This document shows, piece after piece, positions 34,430 to 42,783 of a stretch of 64,000 nucleotides of DNA. The stretch is taken from assembly GCA_040391785.1 (NCBI GenBank), contig JBEBXH010000007.1, positions 1 to 64,000 of the forward strand, in the 5' to 3' direction. The notes under the pieces were generated by a model. The model ran no database searches. It was not told where the DNA came from and was given only the letters and a program-made list of their open reading frames with translations. Numbering within the stretch: the first letter of the stretch is position 1; each line of letters starts with the position of its first letter. Both the position numbers and the translations under genes were made by a program. Origin of the DNA: UBA5239 sp040391785. Lineage in GTDB: Bacteria > Verrucomicrobiota > Lentisphaeria > Victivallales > Victivallaceae.

Positions 34430-35485
34430 TCAGTGATTGTCGGGTGAGGAGATTTCCAGCGATGGGCGAACGGTCAGGAATTGGTTGCACCATTGACCTT
34501 TCAGCTTCTGCTGCATCACCGTCAGCGCGGCGTTGGCGATTTCGCCCCAGTCATAATTCAAACAGGTGATCGGGTTTCGGCTGGGAATCTGCTGCCCCTT
34601 TTGCGAAATGCTGACGATGGCACATTCCTTTTCCAGAATCATCCCCCGCATGTAGGCTCCCATCAGCAGCCCCTGACAGAAATAATCGTCCTGCACCGCA
34701 AACGCCTCCGGCAGCGCGCCGTTGTCCAATAGCTGGTGAATATAGTGGATACCGTTTTCGATCAGGTTTTTCGCAGTATCGATATGCTCGTAACGGACTT
34801 TCGGGTGCTTCCTGAGTACCGGTTCCACCCCGGGATAATCCAGGCTGTAGGAGCAAAGAAAAATGATATCTTTTTTCCCTTGACGTTCCAGAAATTCGAT
34901 CATGGTCTCCGCATCGTACGCACCGTCATTGATCCTCAGGTCATCGCCCTGAACATCGACCGACGGTATACTCAATTCCTTGAATACCTGATGCGTTTCC
35001 GGTTCGGTGATATGATAACTGACGAACACTCCGCAAATCCGCTTCAGCCGGTTTGTCCTGTACAGATAATCGCGCAACTGCGGTTCACGGTTATAATGTT
35101 CGTAATCCGGGCTTTCCGTCAGATAAAGTTCCAGCCGCGCACCTGGGAACAAATGCTGCAGCCGGCGGCGGATTTGAGCAAAATAAAACCGTAGATTCTG
35201 CCCCTTGAACTGACTCAGAAACAAATCCTCGGCGGCCACGAACAGGAAAGTGCCGCCCGCATAAGGATTTTTGACGAACACTCCGTGCTGCTTTTTGATT
35301 TCCACCGCGCCGTCTGCTTCCAGCTGTTTGTAGGCGATATCCAGCGATCGCTGGGTAATTTCCAGTTCCTTGAGCAACACGCTGAAGGACGGCATCTGAT
35401 CGCCGCTGTTCATCTTTTTTATTTTGTGGCCGAGTTCGATATAAGTTTCGCCCGGCCGGGTCGTCTGGGTCAATGCTTTTTCCAT
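34430..35485 (-). CDS. GntR-family regulator with sugar-binding-like domain (stand-alone)
   Basis: A 351-residue protein after AAGGAATATCT. The N-terminal winged helix (MPSFSVLLKELEITQRSLDIAYKQLEADGAVE, with an IKKQHGVFVKNP wing) is GntR type. The C-terminal ~270 residues resemble a LacI-type periplasmic-binding domain (GVFVSYHITEPETHQ, DIIFLCSYSLDYPG, FAVQDDYFCQGLLMG), the arrangement of AraR-like regulators. It has its own promoter and is followed by LacI C with a separate promoter, so no obvious target gene is in its transcript. Confidence 0.85.
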   Translation of the reverse strand: MEKALTQTTRPGETYIELGHKIKKMNSGDQMPSFSVLLKELEITQRSLDIAYKQLEADGAVEIKKQHGVFVKNPYAGGTFLFVAAEDLFLSQFKGQNLRFYFAQIRRRLQHLFPGARLELYLTESPDYEHYNREPQLRDYLYRTNRLKRICGVFVSYHITEPETHQVFKELSIPSVDVQGDDLRINDGAYDAETMIEFLERQGKKDIIFLCSYSLDYPGVEPVLRKHPKVRYEHIDTAKNLIENGIHYIHQLLDNGALPEAFAVQDDYFCQGLLMGAYMRGMILEKECAIVSISQKGQQIPSRNPITCLNYDWGEIANAALTVMQQKLKGQWCNQFLTVRPSLEISSPDNH

Positions 35486-35499
35486 AGATATTCCTTGCC

Positions 35500-35539
35500 A
35501 CTATATCCATAGTATAACCCGGAATCCGAAAAAAGTCAA
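35500..35539 (-). promoter_or_regulatory. Promoter and inverted repeat of the stand-alone GntR gene
   Basis: On the minus strand TTGACT (35534-35539) and TATACT (35511-35516), 17 bp apart, preceded by GGCTA. The inverted repeat ACTAT-N4-ATAGT (35500-35513) overlaps the -10 and the start point and is a candidate autoregulatory operator. Confidence 0.7.
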
Positions 35540-35629
35540 TAGCCGCTATATCATGTTATTGATGTAATTGTTTTGTCATAACCCAGGCGAGGCCAAAAGC
35601 CCGACAAGCACCGCATTCTATGCATCTCT

Positions 35630-36439
35630 TCATTCCGGCTGCATCAGCGGCCTGATGAAATTGAAGTAATTGTCCTCGACCACGGCGATCCGCTCAGCCG
35701 GCGTCGGGATATCCCTCAAAGCCAGCTCGTAATTGAACACACCCCGGTAATTGTTCCGGCTCAGCGCGGCGATGAATCCGGGCCAGTCGATCTTCCCTTT
35801 GCCCGGCAGCCAATGCCGCTCATCGATGGCGTCATAATCCGAAATATGCAAGTGATACAATTTTGCGCCCAGGGCATCCACAGCCCTCGAAACTCCGTCG
35901 ATGTCCGCCATGAAATGATTGACGTCGAGGCAGGCGCCGATACGGTCCGGGAATCCCTGCAGGATCGCCAGTATTTCGGCACCGGTATTGCCGATGCACG
36001 AGCGTGGGAGGAGCTCCACAACCAGCTTCAGGTCATTGGCGGCCAGCAGCGGCTCGAGTTCGCCGAGCGAACGCCGGGTTTGGGCAATGCGAACTGCGCG
36101 TTCGCCGTCGGGAATCGGTTCAAAGGAAGCATGCACGACCAAAGTTTTGCTGCCCAACTCAAGAACTTCCGGGATCAGCGCGTCGAGGTTTGCAATCGCT
36201 CTGGCGCGGACCGTGTCGTCGGGCGCGGAGAAATCATAATCGTTACCGAAGGGCACGTGATACGTGGGTGCGCTTTTGCCGGTTTGGCCGAGCATCCGGC
36301 AGAATGCAGCCCGGACGTCCGGTTCATATCCGGGAGCCGCCTCAAAAGTCTGTATCCGGCTTTTTCCCAGCAATTCAACCGTTTCCAACGTCAACGGTCT
36401 CTCGATCGACGTTACGGAGACACCAAAAGCAGTTTTCAT
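35630..36439 (-). CDS. Sugar phosphate isomerase/epimerase (xylose isomerase-like TIM barrel)
   Basis: The start at 36437-36439 gives MKTAFGVSVTSIERPLTLE and overlaps the stop of the M14 gene as ATGA. The 269-residue product has the AP-endonuclease-2/TIM-barrel features: TLVVHASFEP, LVVELLPRSCIGNTG (metal-binding Glu), GACLDVNHFMADID (Asp, His), YHLHISDYDAIDERHWLPGKGKIDW and FNYELAL. It is cytoplasmic and probably isomerises or epimerises a sugar released by the upstream enzymes. It is last in the operon headed by the GntR gene 39731-40804. Confidence 0.85.
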   Translation of the reverse strand: MKTAFGVSVTSIERPLTLETVELLGKSRIQTFEAAPGYEPDVRAAFCRMLGQTGKSAPTYHVPFGNDYDFSAPDDTVRARAIANLDALIPEVLELGSKTLVVHASFEPIPDGERAVRIAQTRRSLGELEPLLAANDLKLVVELLPRSCIGNTGAEILAILQGFPDRIGACLDVNHFMADIDGVSRAVDALGAKLYHLHISDYDAIDERHWLPGKGKIDWPGFIAALSRNNYRGVFNYELALRDIPTPAERIAVVEDNYFNFIRPLMQPE

Positions 36440-37512
36440 TTTAAACCTTCCATTAAGATCAGGGATTTGATGATTTGTTTGCCCGTTTCGCGCATGGCGG
36501 CGGCGTTGCGCATGAACCACGGGAGAGTCAACAGCAGCGGCACCGTGCCGAATTTCTCGGCGCAATATCCGGTAGGCATGTCCTGCTGGGGATCGATGAT
36601 TCTCTGCCAGGTTTTGCCGTATTCGACCTGGTCCGGCATGAAGCGGGTGAAACGCTCGATCACCCCCTCGTCCGCGGCCCGGATCGTGTCCTTGAAACGC
36701 AGCAGATTACTGTGCAGATTGACGAAAATACTCGGGCGCAGGTCGTCGTAACAGGCGAAGCAGGCGTTCAGTACCGCGTCTTCGGCGTAGTTGCGGCGGT
36801 TGGCGCGGTTCCAGTCGGGGGTGCGGTTCATGTCGGCGCCATTGACGGAGGAGTAGCGCGACATGCCGTCGGCCACGCCGTCGGGGTTGGTCATGGGAAT
36901 AAAATTGAACGACATATCGCGGCGGGCATATTGCGCCAGCGGATCGTCGGAAACCAGAAAATTAATCATGCCTTCGATGCAGAACGATCCGGCGCTTTCG
37001 TCCGGGTGATTGCGGGCAGTGAAGAGGAAACGCTTGCCGCCGGGATTGCCGATCCGCAGCAGCGTCAGCTGGCGGCTGTATTCGGATTCGCCGAAAACCT
37101 CGGCGGTGACAAACGGTGATTTCAGGCGGTAAATGTATTTTTCCAGATCCTCCACGCCATAACGCGGCTGCAGGCAGAAAAGACCCCAGCCGGGCGGGAT
37201 CTCCATATGGACAGTACTGCGCCCCGGGATAGTCTCGCAGACCACGGGCACCCAGTCATCGCTGCGCTCGTGGCTCCAGTAAAAGCAATCGCGCAGGTCG
37301 GAAAACGGTACGGATGGCCAGTTGATTTGCAGCTCGATCGGCTCGCCGGTCTCGGCCCGGTTTTCAATGCCGATTTCCAGCCGCAACGCTTCCGAATCGG
37401 TCTCGGAAAAAGCTTTGACATCGAAAAAATCATTGCCTCGCCGGAGTACCCGTCCTTCCGGCGGCGCACCATCGAAATTGGTAAAGACATGCAAGTTCAA
37501 AGGACACCTCAT
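36436..37512 (-). CDS. M14-family zinc carboxypeptidase-like protein
   Basis: A 358-residue protein without a signal peptide. After a beta-sandwich N-terminal domain (residues ~1-130), as in cytosolic-carboxypeptidase-like M14 proteins, come zinc ligands ARNHPDESAGSF (His-x2-Glu) and IFVNLHSNLL (His), and substrate residues NPDGVADGMSRY and NGADMNRTPDW. The C-terminal segment FGTVPLLLTLPWF falls where the catalytic Glu is expected; Thr or Leu seems to occupy its place, so activity is doubtful. A peptidase in a glycan operon could act on peptide-linked glycans. No good ribosome-binding site is seen. Confidence 0.75.
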   Translation of the reverse strand: MRCPLNLHVFTNFDGAPPEGRVLRRGNDFFDVKAFSETDSEALRLEIGIENRAETGEPIELQINWPSVPFSDLRDCFYWSHERSDDWVPVVCETIPGRSTVHMEIPPGWGLFCLQPRYGVEDLEKYIYRLKSPFVTAEVFGESEYSRQLTLLRIGNPGGKRFLFTARNHPDESAGSFCIEGMINFLVSDDPLAQYARRDMSFNFIPMTNPDGVADGMSRYSSVNGADMNRTPDWNRANRRNYAEDAVLNACFACYDDLRPSIFVNLHSNLLRFKDTIRAADEGVIERFTRFMPDQVEYGKTWQRIIDPQQDMPTGYCAEKFGTVPLLLTLPWFMRNAAAMRETGKQIIKSLILMEGLK

Positions 37513-37567
37513 CTATGATTATTTTCAGCATTACATTAGTCCCCTTTGAGTGATTTTCCAATTTGAT

Positions 37568-37585
37568 TTCTCAATTTATTGAGAA
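37568..37585. promoter_or_regulatory. Inverted repeat between pseudopilin and M14 gene
   Basis: TTCTCAAT-TT-ATTGAGAA: 8-bp perfect arms with a 2-nt centre. The loop is too short for a hairpin terminator, so an operator is more likely. It lies 8 bp after the pseudopilin stop and 56 bp before the M14 start, suggesting an internal control point in the operon. Confidence 0.45.
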
Positions 37586-37592
37586 TTGAACT

Positions 37593-38231
37593 TTAGTGGG
37601 GCCGCCATTTGTATTCGTGGGAAGTGCCGTCGGTGGTACGGATATCCTCGCGGTTGGCGGTGATCACGTGCCCGTCGAGCAGCAGGACATTGATCCGGCG
37701 GCCGTGGGTCATGTAACGGGCGGCCAGGCCGCTGTCGCAGGTGACATCGAAATACGATGCATACCACAAAGCGGCGGTCGTCGGGAGATTGTCGTCAAAC
37801 GCGACGACCGTCCTCGAAGCTTGCGCGTATTCGGTGGTTTTGCGGTAAATCGTGCCGCCGGTTTTGGCATTCGTCAAATGCCGGTTCTGTGAATACCCCA
37901 GCGGTACTTTCGGCCCATTTACAAACCAGCTGCTGAGGTTCAATTTCCGGGTAGTGGTCGTCCGGCAATTCAAGTTCATGATGTTCAGTCCATAATCATT
38001 CAGTTCCTTCATCCAGGTCCGCCCGTCCGTCCGTTCGGCGGAAGCGATCCAGTCGTCGCTGGCGGCGCTGTAAAGCATGTGGCTCAGGCCGATCTGCTTC
38101 AGGTTGTTGACGCAATTGATGCTATTCGCTTTTTCCCGGGCGGAATTCAGCGCCGGCAGCAGCATCGCGGCGAGGATGGCGATGATCGCAATCACAACGA
38201 GGAGTTCGATGAGGGTGAAATGCTTTTTCAT
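37593..38231 (-). CDS. Pseudopilin-like protein (H-X9-DG type)
   Basis: A 212-residue protein with leader MKKHFTLIELLVVIAIIAI, then ALNSAREKANSINCVNNLKQ. MTHGRRINVLLLDGH is an exact H-X9-DG match. It is the third gene of the leftward operon, downstream of the beta-helix protein and upstream of the M14 gene; in most other cassettes here the pseudopilin comes directly after the regulator, so the order is altered. Confidence 0.87.
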   Translation of the reverse strand: MKKHFTLIELLVVIAIIAILAAMLLPALNSAREKANSINCVNNLKQIGLSHMLYSAASDDWIASAERTDGRTWMKELNDYGLNIMNLNCRTTTTRKLNLSSWFVNGPKVPLGYSQNRHLTNAKTGGTIYRKTTEYAQASRTVVAFDDNLPTTAALWYASYFDVTCDSGLAARYMTHGRRINVLLLDGHVITANREDIRTTDGTSHEYKWRPH

Positions 38232-38249
38232 GATTTATTCTCCTGATTT

Positions 38250-39716
38250 TCAGTCAATTCTGGTGCCAATTTCGCGGGTGTTGGCGGCGGTTATTGTCAA
38301 GGGCTTGCGGTGCCGTTTTTCCGTGCCGTTTTCCTGGATCCAGTTGTAGAGGAAATCCACCTGATTGCCGTTGAGGATCTCGACAATCTGGCCGGTCCAT
38401 TTCGAAGCCGAACGGTTGGCGTTTAAAATCTTGTTGTTGATGACCCGGAGCCGGTAGACGCCGTTGGTATAAATGCCGTTGACGTGGCTGTTCAAAATCT
38501 CGTTGTCGATGATTTCGATGTCGGTGATGATGCGGCTGAGTTTCAGGTGCGAGAGCTTTTCGACGGCGGCGTCAGTAGTGAAAACGGTTTTGCCGTCGCG
38601 GAGCTGCGAGGTTTTCACGGTGGCGGGAACCGCCTGACCGTTCCCGCCGAACAGCTGGATTTTGCGTCCGGGGAAAAGCTCTTCGATCATGTCGGCGGCG
38701 GCGGAATAATCCTGCCCGTCCGCGTTCAGTGCCGGATAATCCATGCTGGAGAAATATTCGTCGCCGTTGCGGCACCAGCCTTTTTCGCGGCAGATGTACG
38801 CTACGACGATCCCGGCGCGGCCGGTCGTCACCTGTCCTGAATTGCGGATCAGTTCGCCATTGATTTCAAAATCGGCGCCGCTCTCCACGAAACGGTTGCC
38901 GGTGACCTTGATCCGGGATGCGCTGCAGGCCCCTTTCTGCTTGTTGTTGAAGCGATCATTGGTGGTGATCTGGCAGCCGGAAAACGTGGTTTTTTCCACG
39001 TGATTATTTGCGAAAATCACATCCTTGCCGCCGAGGCAAACCAACCCTTGGCGACAGTTGTAAATCATATTGTTGCTGATCACGGCGCGCTGCAGCCGCA
39101 GGGCGTTTTCGTGTCCGTAATCAATCAGCGCCAGCGCGTCGTCGGTGGTTTGCGTGATATAGTTGCCGGTCGCCACAATATCCTGCGAAAAAACGAAGTG
39201 CAGCCCGTCACGCTGTGTCCGCTCGATCTTGTTGTTGACCACCCAGACAAACCGGCAGCCGTTGATGGCGATTCCCATGAAGGGCGATCCAAGGATGTGG
39301 ACGTTTTCCACCCGGATATTGACGCCGTTGGTCATATAAATCGGGTGCTGCGCCGAGGTCTGCTGCCTGGCAGGCATTTCCTGATACGTCAGTACGCCGC
39401 CCGTGACCGTGAAATTTTCGCATTTATCGAAATGGAAGCTTCCTTTCTGCTCCAGATTCACCATGGTCGCCCCATTGAAATCGACCACCGCATTTTTCAG
39501 TTCCGAGAATTTGAGCAACCCGCGGAACGCATACCGGCCGGGCGCGAAACTCAGCGTGCCGCCCTGTTTCTTCAACTCGGCGAAGGCCGTTTTGATCGCC
39601 TCGGTATCATCGGTTTCGCCGTCGCCTCTGGCCCCGAAACTGCGTACATTCAACTCCGCGGCGGCCAGGCCGGAGATAACCAGCAAAATGATGAAGATGA
39701 AACCGGATTTATGCAT
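38250..39716 (-). CDS. Secreted right-handed beta-helix protein (pectate-lyase-3 type)
   Basis: A 488-residue protein with a signal peptide (MHKSGFIFIILLVISGLAAA). The mature start LNVRSFGARGDGETDDTEAI is the classic entry of pectate-lyase-3/GH28-like beta-helices. It is followed by many turns of N-x-I-x-x-G type (IERTQRDGLHFVFSQ, ATGNYITQTTDDALAL, VISNNMIYNCRQG, IEIIDNEILNSHVNGIYTNG). The paired Asp in TQTTDDALALID resembles a catalytic site, but the family is not certain. Likely an extracellular polysaccharide lyase or hydrolase, co-regulated with M14 and isomerase genes. Confidence 0.78.
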   Translation of the reverse strand: MHKSGFIFIILLVISGLAAAELNVRSFGARGDGETDDTEAIKTAFAELKKQGGTLSFAPGRYAFRGLLKFSELKNAVVDFNGATMVNLEQKGSFHFDKCENFTVTGGVLTYQEMPARQQTSAQHPIYMTNGVNIRVENVHILGSPFMGIAINGCRFVWVVNNKIERTQRDGLHFVFSQDIVATGNYITQTTDDALALIDYGHENALRLQRAVISNNMIYNCRQGLVCLGGKDVIFANNHVEKTTFSGCQITTNDRFNNKQKGACSASRIKVTGNRFVESGADFEINGELIRNSGQVTTGRAGIVVAYICREKGWCRNGDEYFSSMDYPALNADGQDYSAAADMIEELFPGRKIQLFGGNGQAVPATVKTSQLRDGKTVFTTDAAVEKLSHLKLSRIITDIEIIDNEILNSHVNGIYTNGVYRLRVINNKILNANRSASKWTGQIVEILNGNQVDFLYNWIQENGTEKRHRKPLTITAANTREIGTRID

Positions 39717-39730
39717 TTGAAACTCCTTGA

Positions 39731-40804
39731 TTATTTTTGTGCAAATCGATTCGGCGCGGTGCTTTTGCGCACGGTCAGCTGTGGCTCGACCATGCGGAGC
39801 TTATCCGGACCGGACACCCGCAGCCGGTTGTGCGCCAGCAGCTCAAACCCCTGGCTCACGTGTTCGGCCAGATTCGGGTTCAGCGCCGTCAGCGGCGGCA
39901 CCGAATAACGGCAGAAAATCGTGTCGCCGACCACCGTCACCGAAACCTGTTTCGGCACCTTGATCCCGGCCTCGCTGAAGGCCGCCAGCGCGCCTTGCGC
40001 CAGTTCTTCGTTCAGGCAGATCAGCGCGGTGAATTCACCCTTGTATGGCGCGTTGCGGTCGACCACCCGAAAGGCGTATTCGACCGGATGCATGCCGCGC
40101 GGCACATCCGCCCGCAACTCCGGCGCATTGCCGCCGGTCAGCGAACGCCAGACCGCGATCTGGATGTTCTCGATCGGATGCCCGGAATTATTGTGCAGCA
40201 GCGCAATCCGCTGGTGTCCGAGCCCGCGCAAATGCTCCACCAGAATCCGGATTCCATGATGATCGTCGCCGATCACCGACGGCACCCCCAGGTGATCCAG
40301 CCGGTTGGCCAGTACCGCAAACAGATACGGAGCCTTGGCGATCTCCCGGATTGCCGCTTCGCTGAGAATGCCGTCCCCCAACACCATGGTCGGCTGCCGG
40401 AAACAGATCGCCGTGCGGACAAACGGCAGGATTTCCTCGCCGTGGAGCCGGATCACCCGGCACCGGATATTGCGCCGGGCCCCCTCGGCCAGTGCGATTT
40501 CGGCGATCTCATCCTGGGCCGCGCCGTCATAACTGGAAAGCAGGATATTGACGTATTTTTTCTGGTCTTTCGTGATTTGCTGTTCGCACAGATACGTACC
40601 GTCGCCAATCCTTTTTTCGACGATTCCGCCGGTGATCAAATCCCGGAATGCCCGGCGGATGGTCGACACATTGACTTCCAGTTTTTCCGCCAGCGCCCGT
40701 TCGGACGGCAGCCGCCGGTCCGGCTGGTAAAAGCCGGATTCAATGCCGCGCAGAAGGTAATCATACACCGCCTGAAATTTCATTTGCCGTTCGTTAATTT
40801 CCAT
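39731..40804 (-). CDS. GntR-family regulator with LacI-like effector domain
   Basis: A 357-residue protein. The winged helix MKFQAVYDYLLRGIESGFYQ / RLPSERALAEKLEVNVSTIRR is GntR type; the remainder resembles a LacI effector domain (VLANRLDHLGVPSVIGDDHHG, LGHQRIALLHNNSG, ISVTVVGDT-like SVTVVGDTIFCRYSVPPL). The ATG at 40804 is close to AGGA; a second Met lies 7 codons later. It heads the beta-helix, pseudopilin, M14 and isomerase operon and probably controls it in response to a sugar. Confidence 0.9.
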   Translation of the reverse strand: MEINERQMKFQAVYDYLLRGIESGFYQPDRRLPSERALAEKLEVNVSTIRRAFRDLITGGIVEKRIGDGTYLCEQQITKDQKKYVNILLSSYDGAAQDEIAEIALAEGARRNIRCRVIRLHGEEILPFVRTAICFRQPTMVLGDGILSEAAIREIAKAPYLFAVLANRLDHLGVPSVIGDDHHGIRILVEHLRGLGHQRIALLHNNSGHPIENIQIAVWRSLTGGNAPELRADVPRGMHPVEYAFRVVDRNAPYKGEFTALICLNEELAQGALAAFSEAGIKVPKQVSVTVVGDTIFCRYSVPPLTALNPNLAEHVSQGFELLAHNRLRVSGPDKLRMVEPQLTVRKSTAPNRFAQK

Positions 40805-40839
40805 AGTCCTGTCATTCCATTCAAATTGATATGTAAATG

Positions 40840-40868
40840 ATTATACAACAATGCCAATCAAAAATCAA
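40840..40868 (-). promoter_or_regulatory. Promoter of the GntR/beta-helix operon
   Basis: On the minus strand TTGATT (40863-40868) and TATAAT (40840-40845), 17 bp apart. The imperfect palindrome GTAAATGATTATAC (40833-40846) covers the -10 and may be the regulator site. Confidence 0.65.
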
Positions 40869-40980
40869 TGGATTTCACTTAAAATATCTTCATTAAATCT
40901 TTAAAATATTTATTATTAAGTATTTATGAATTTAGTAATTTAACAAAATCGTATATTTATTAGCATATCAATTTTGCAAT

Positions 40981-41160
40981 AAGGTTCCTCGCACACTCGC
41001 GACAGAATCGACTGATTTGCACTGAACGGATGCTGCGCATCCTGACTGGATTATGGGGAATAGCGCCTTCGCACTCAGGGGCGGCAGCCTCCTGGCCTGT
41101 CCGCCGTATTACAGGAGGCGGACGCGAGTCGGAAATTCGCGGATCTCCTTTTAAAAAAGT
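40981..41160. other. Non-coding, hairpin-rich stretch
   Basis: Part of a 459-bp gap with no credible gene. The left part (40870-40980) is AT-rich; this part is GC-rich with several stems, for example GGATG-CTG-CGCATCC near 41030 and GTCCGCC/GGCGGAC around 41100-41125. It merges into the repeat at 41165-41264. A long ORF crossing it on the plus strand is antisense to the next gene and is rejected. Confidence 0.4.
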
Positions 41161-41164
41161 GCCG

Positions 41165-41264
41165 AGGTACAGGCCAATTCGGCCTGCCGGTGCCGACGTT
41201 CGGCCGCTGGAGCGCGAGGAACGCGCAGTTCCTCGCGTTCATTTTTCCGTTGGAAAACTTGTAT
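41165..41264 (+). repeat. Second copy of the MITE-like element (one end only)
   Basis: CAGGCC-AATTC-GGCCTG (41170-41186), then a 25-bp stem-loop CGCGAGGAAC/GTTCCTCGCG (41213-41237) and AAACTTGTA (41255-41263). The order and sequences match the element at 661-791 read on the minus strand, but the left inverted terminus is not recognisable. Its right end runs into the stop of the following gene. Confidence 0.55.
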
Positions 41265-41821
41265 TACTTCTTTTCTTCGGCTTTTTTAGGGAGCTCTTTT
41301 TCGGCAATGTTGAACCATTTGCCATCGATCTTGGTGAAGAAGTTGGTGAACGACTTCTGGGTACCGTCGGCCGCCGTGTAGTTGGCTACAACCTTGGCGG
41401 TGTCGCCGGTAATGGTTTCGGTGACTTCACCGAGCTTGGCTTTTTTCCATTCCGCCAGGCCCTCTTCGAACTTTTTGCGGGTTTCGATGAAAAACTGATT
41501 TTCCTTGTTCTGCATCCGGATGAGTGCTGCCGCCCGCGCGACGGTTTTGTCGTCATGCGCCAGCCCGCCAATGATCAGGGAATTTTTCAATGCGCCGTTG
41601 AGGTCTTTTTTCTCGATGGCCTCGAACATCTTAACGGTGCTTTCGGCCTGAATTTTCTGGCTTCCGGTCACATAGGGCAGAATGGATTTCATATCGCCGG
41701 CCTGGAGAGAGCTAAACGACAGTTTGGCGATTTCCGCCGGTGTTTTTCCCGCTTCTTTATCCTGCGCGGTTAGGGACAGAATGGTCATCGCACACAACAA
41801 CATTACCACAAACTTCTTCAT
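41264..41821 (-). CDS. Secreted DUF4878-like protein
   Basis: The start at 41819-41821 gives the signal peptide MKKFVVMLLCAMTILSLTAQ and follows a perfect AGGAGG; the longer ORF to 41932 overlaps the ABC gene and is rejected. The 185-residue product has a helical first half (TPAEIAKLSFSSLQAGDMKSI) and a beta-rich end typical of the NTF2-like DUF4878 fold (GDTAKVVANYTAADGTQK, TKIDGKWFNIAEKEL). Function unknown. It ends in Lys/Glu-rich residues next to the repeat at 41165-41264. It may belong to the ABC exporter transcript. Confidence 0.75.
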   Translation of the reverse strand: MKKFVVMLLCAMTILSLTAQDKEAGKTPAEIAKLSFSSLQAGDMKSILPYVTGSQKIQAESTVKMFEAIEKKDLNGALKNSLIIGGLAHDDKTVARAAALIRMQNKENQFFIETRKKFEEGLAEWKKAKLGEVTETITGDTAKVVANYTAADGTQKSFTNFFTKIDGKWFNIAEKELPKKAEEKK

Positions 41822-41913
41822 GAGATCCTCCTGGATTAATGAATATTTTATCCATAAAAGATAATCCCGGAACGTGGAAAAATCAAGAAAACTTGTCGAA
41901 TTCAAGCGATTAT

Positions 41914-42783
41914 TCAACCCCCGGTCAGGCAAATGAATAATTCTTCCAGCGGCAACACTTCCAGCTCGAAATAACTTCCGGTGTCATTCAGTTGTGCCTC
42001 AAGCTGCGCGTGATCGCCCTCGACCAGCATGCTGAATTTGCCTTTTGACCGAAGTTCGCGGACAACTTTGACCGCTGCAGGGAGGCGCATTTCGTTGTCG
42101 ACGGTCAGTTTAAACATGCTGCTGCGGAGTTTGTCGACTTCCGCGTCGATGATCAGTTTGCCGTCGCCAATGATCGCCGCGCGCTCGACGATGCCGTCGA
42201 TTTCCGCGATCATGTGCGATGAAAAAATCACCGTCATGCCATCTGCTTGAATCCGGTCGATCACCAGTTCCATGAAGTCGCGCCGCGCCACCACATCCAG
42301 CCCCAGTGTCGGCTCGTCCAGCACCAGCACCTCCGGCCGACGTACCAGCGCCGCCAGCAAATTGACGATCCGCAGCTGCCCCAGCGACAGCGTGCCGAGG
42401 CGCTTATCGAGTTCGATCTTGAATTTTTCGACTACTTCGCGTTCCAGTTTTTCGTCGTATTTCGGGAAAAATTCCTTCAATGTTTTCAGGATTTCACGCG
42501 GCGTGGTGCTGGCATAAAACAGATTGGCATCCGACACATACGCCAGAATCGACCGCACCTGAACCTCATCTTTGTACGGATCGAAGCCGAAAATCGAGCA
42601 GCTCCCGGCGTCGGGGTAAAGATAGCCGCTCATCGACTTGAGCGCGGTGGTTTTGCCCGCGCCGTTGCGCCCGAGCAGGGCGAATGCGCAACCGCGGGGG
42701 ATTTCGAACGACAATCCCTGAATCGCGTCAGCCTTTTTCGGATAGCTTTTCGTCAAACGGTCTACAATAATTTTATCGGACAT
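41914..42783 (-). CDS. ABC transporter ATP-binding protein (YtrB-like)
   Basis: A 289-residue ATPase with Walker A LLGRNGAGKTTALK, a signature variant LSLGQLRIVNLLAAL, Walker B EVLVLDEPTLGLDV and the switch His in IFSSHMIAEID. The Q-loop region is AYVSDANLFYASTT. It overlaps the upstream permease by 11 bp. With two permeases and a YtrA-type regulator it matches the ytr-type exporter operons of Firmicutes, which respond to cell-wall antibiotics; by analogy it may export or protect against an envelope-active compound. Confidence 0.92.
   Translation of the reverse strand: MSDKIIVDRLTKSYPKKADAIQGLSFEIPRGCAFALLGRNGAGKTTALKSMSGYLYPDAGSCSIFGFDPYKDEVQVRSILAYVSDANLFYASTTPREILKTLKEFFPKYDEKLEREVVEKFKIELDKRLGTLSLGQLRIVNLLAALVRRPEVLVLDEPTLGLDVVARRDFMELVIDRIQADGMTVIFSSHMIAEIDGIVERAAIIGDGKLIIDAEVDKLRSSMFKLTVDNEMRLPAAVKVVRELRSKGKFSMLVEGDHAQLEAQLNDTGSYFELEVLPLEELFICLTGG

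Noticed and set aside
41030..41773. 247-residue plus-strand ORF
   Set aside because: Runs through the repeat region and is antisense to the DUF4878-like gene, which has a signal peptide and perfect ribosome-binding site.
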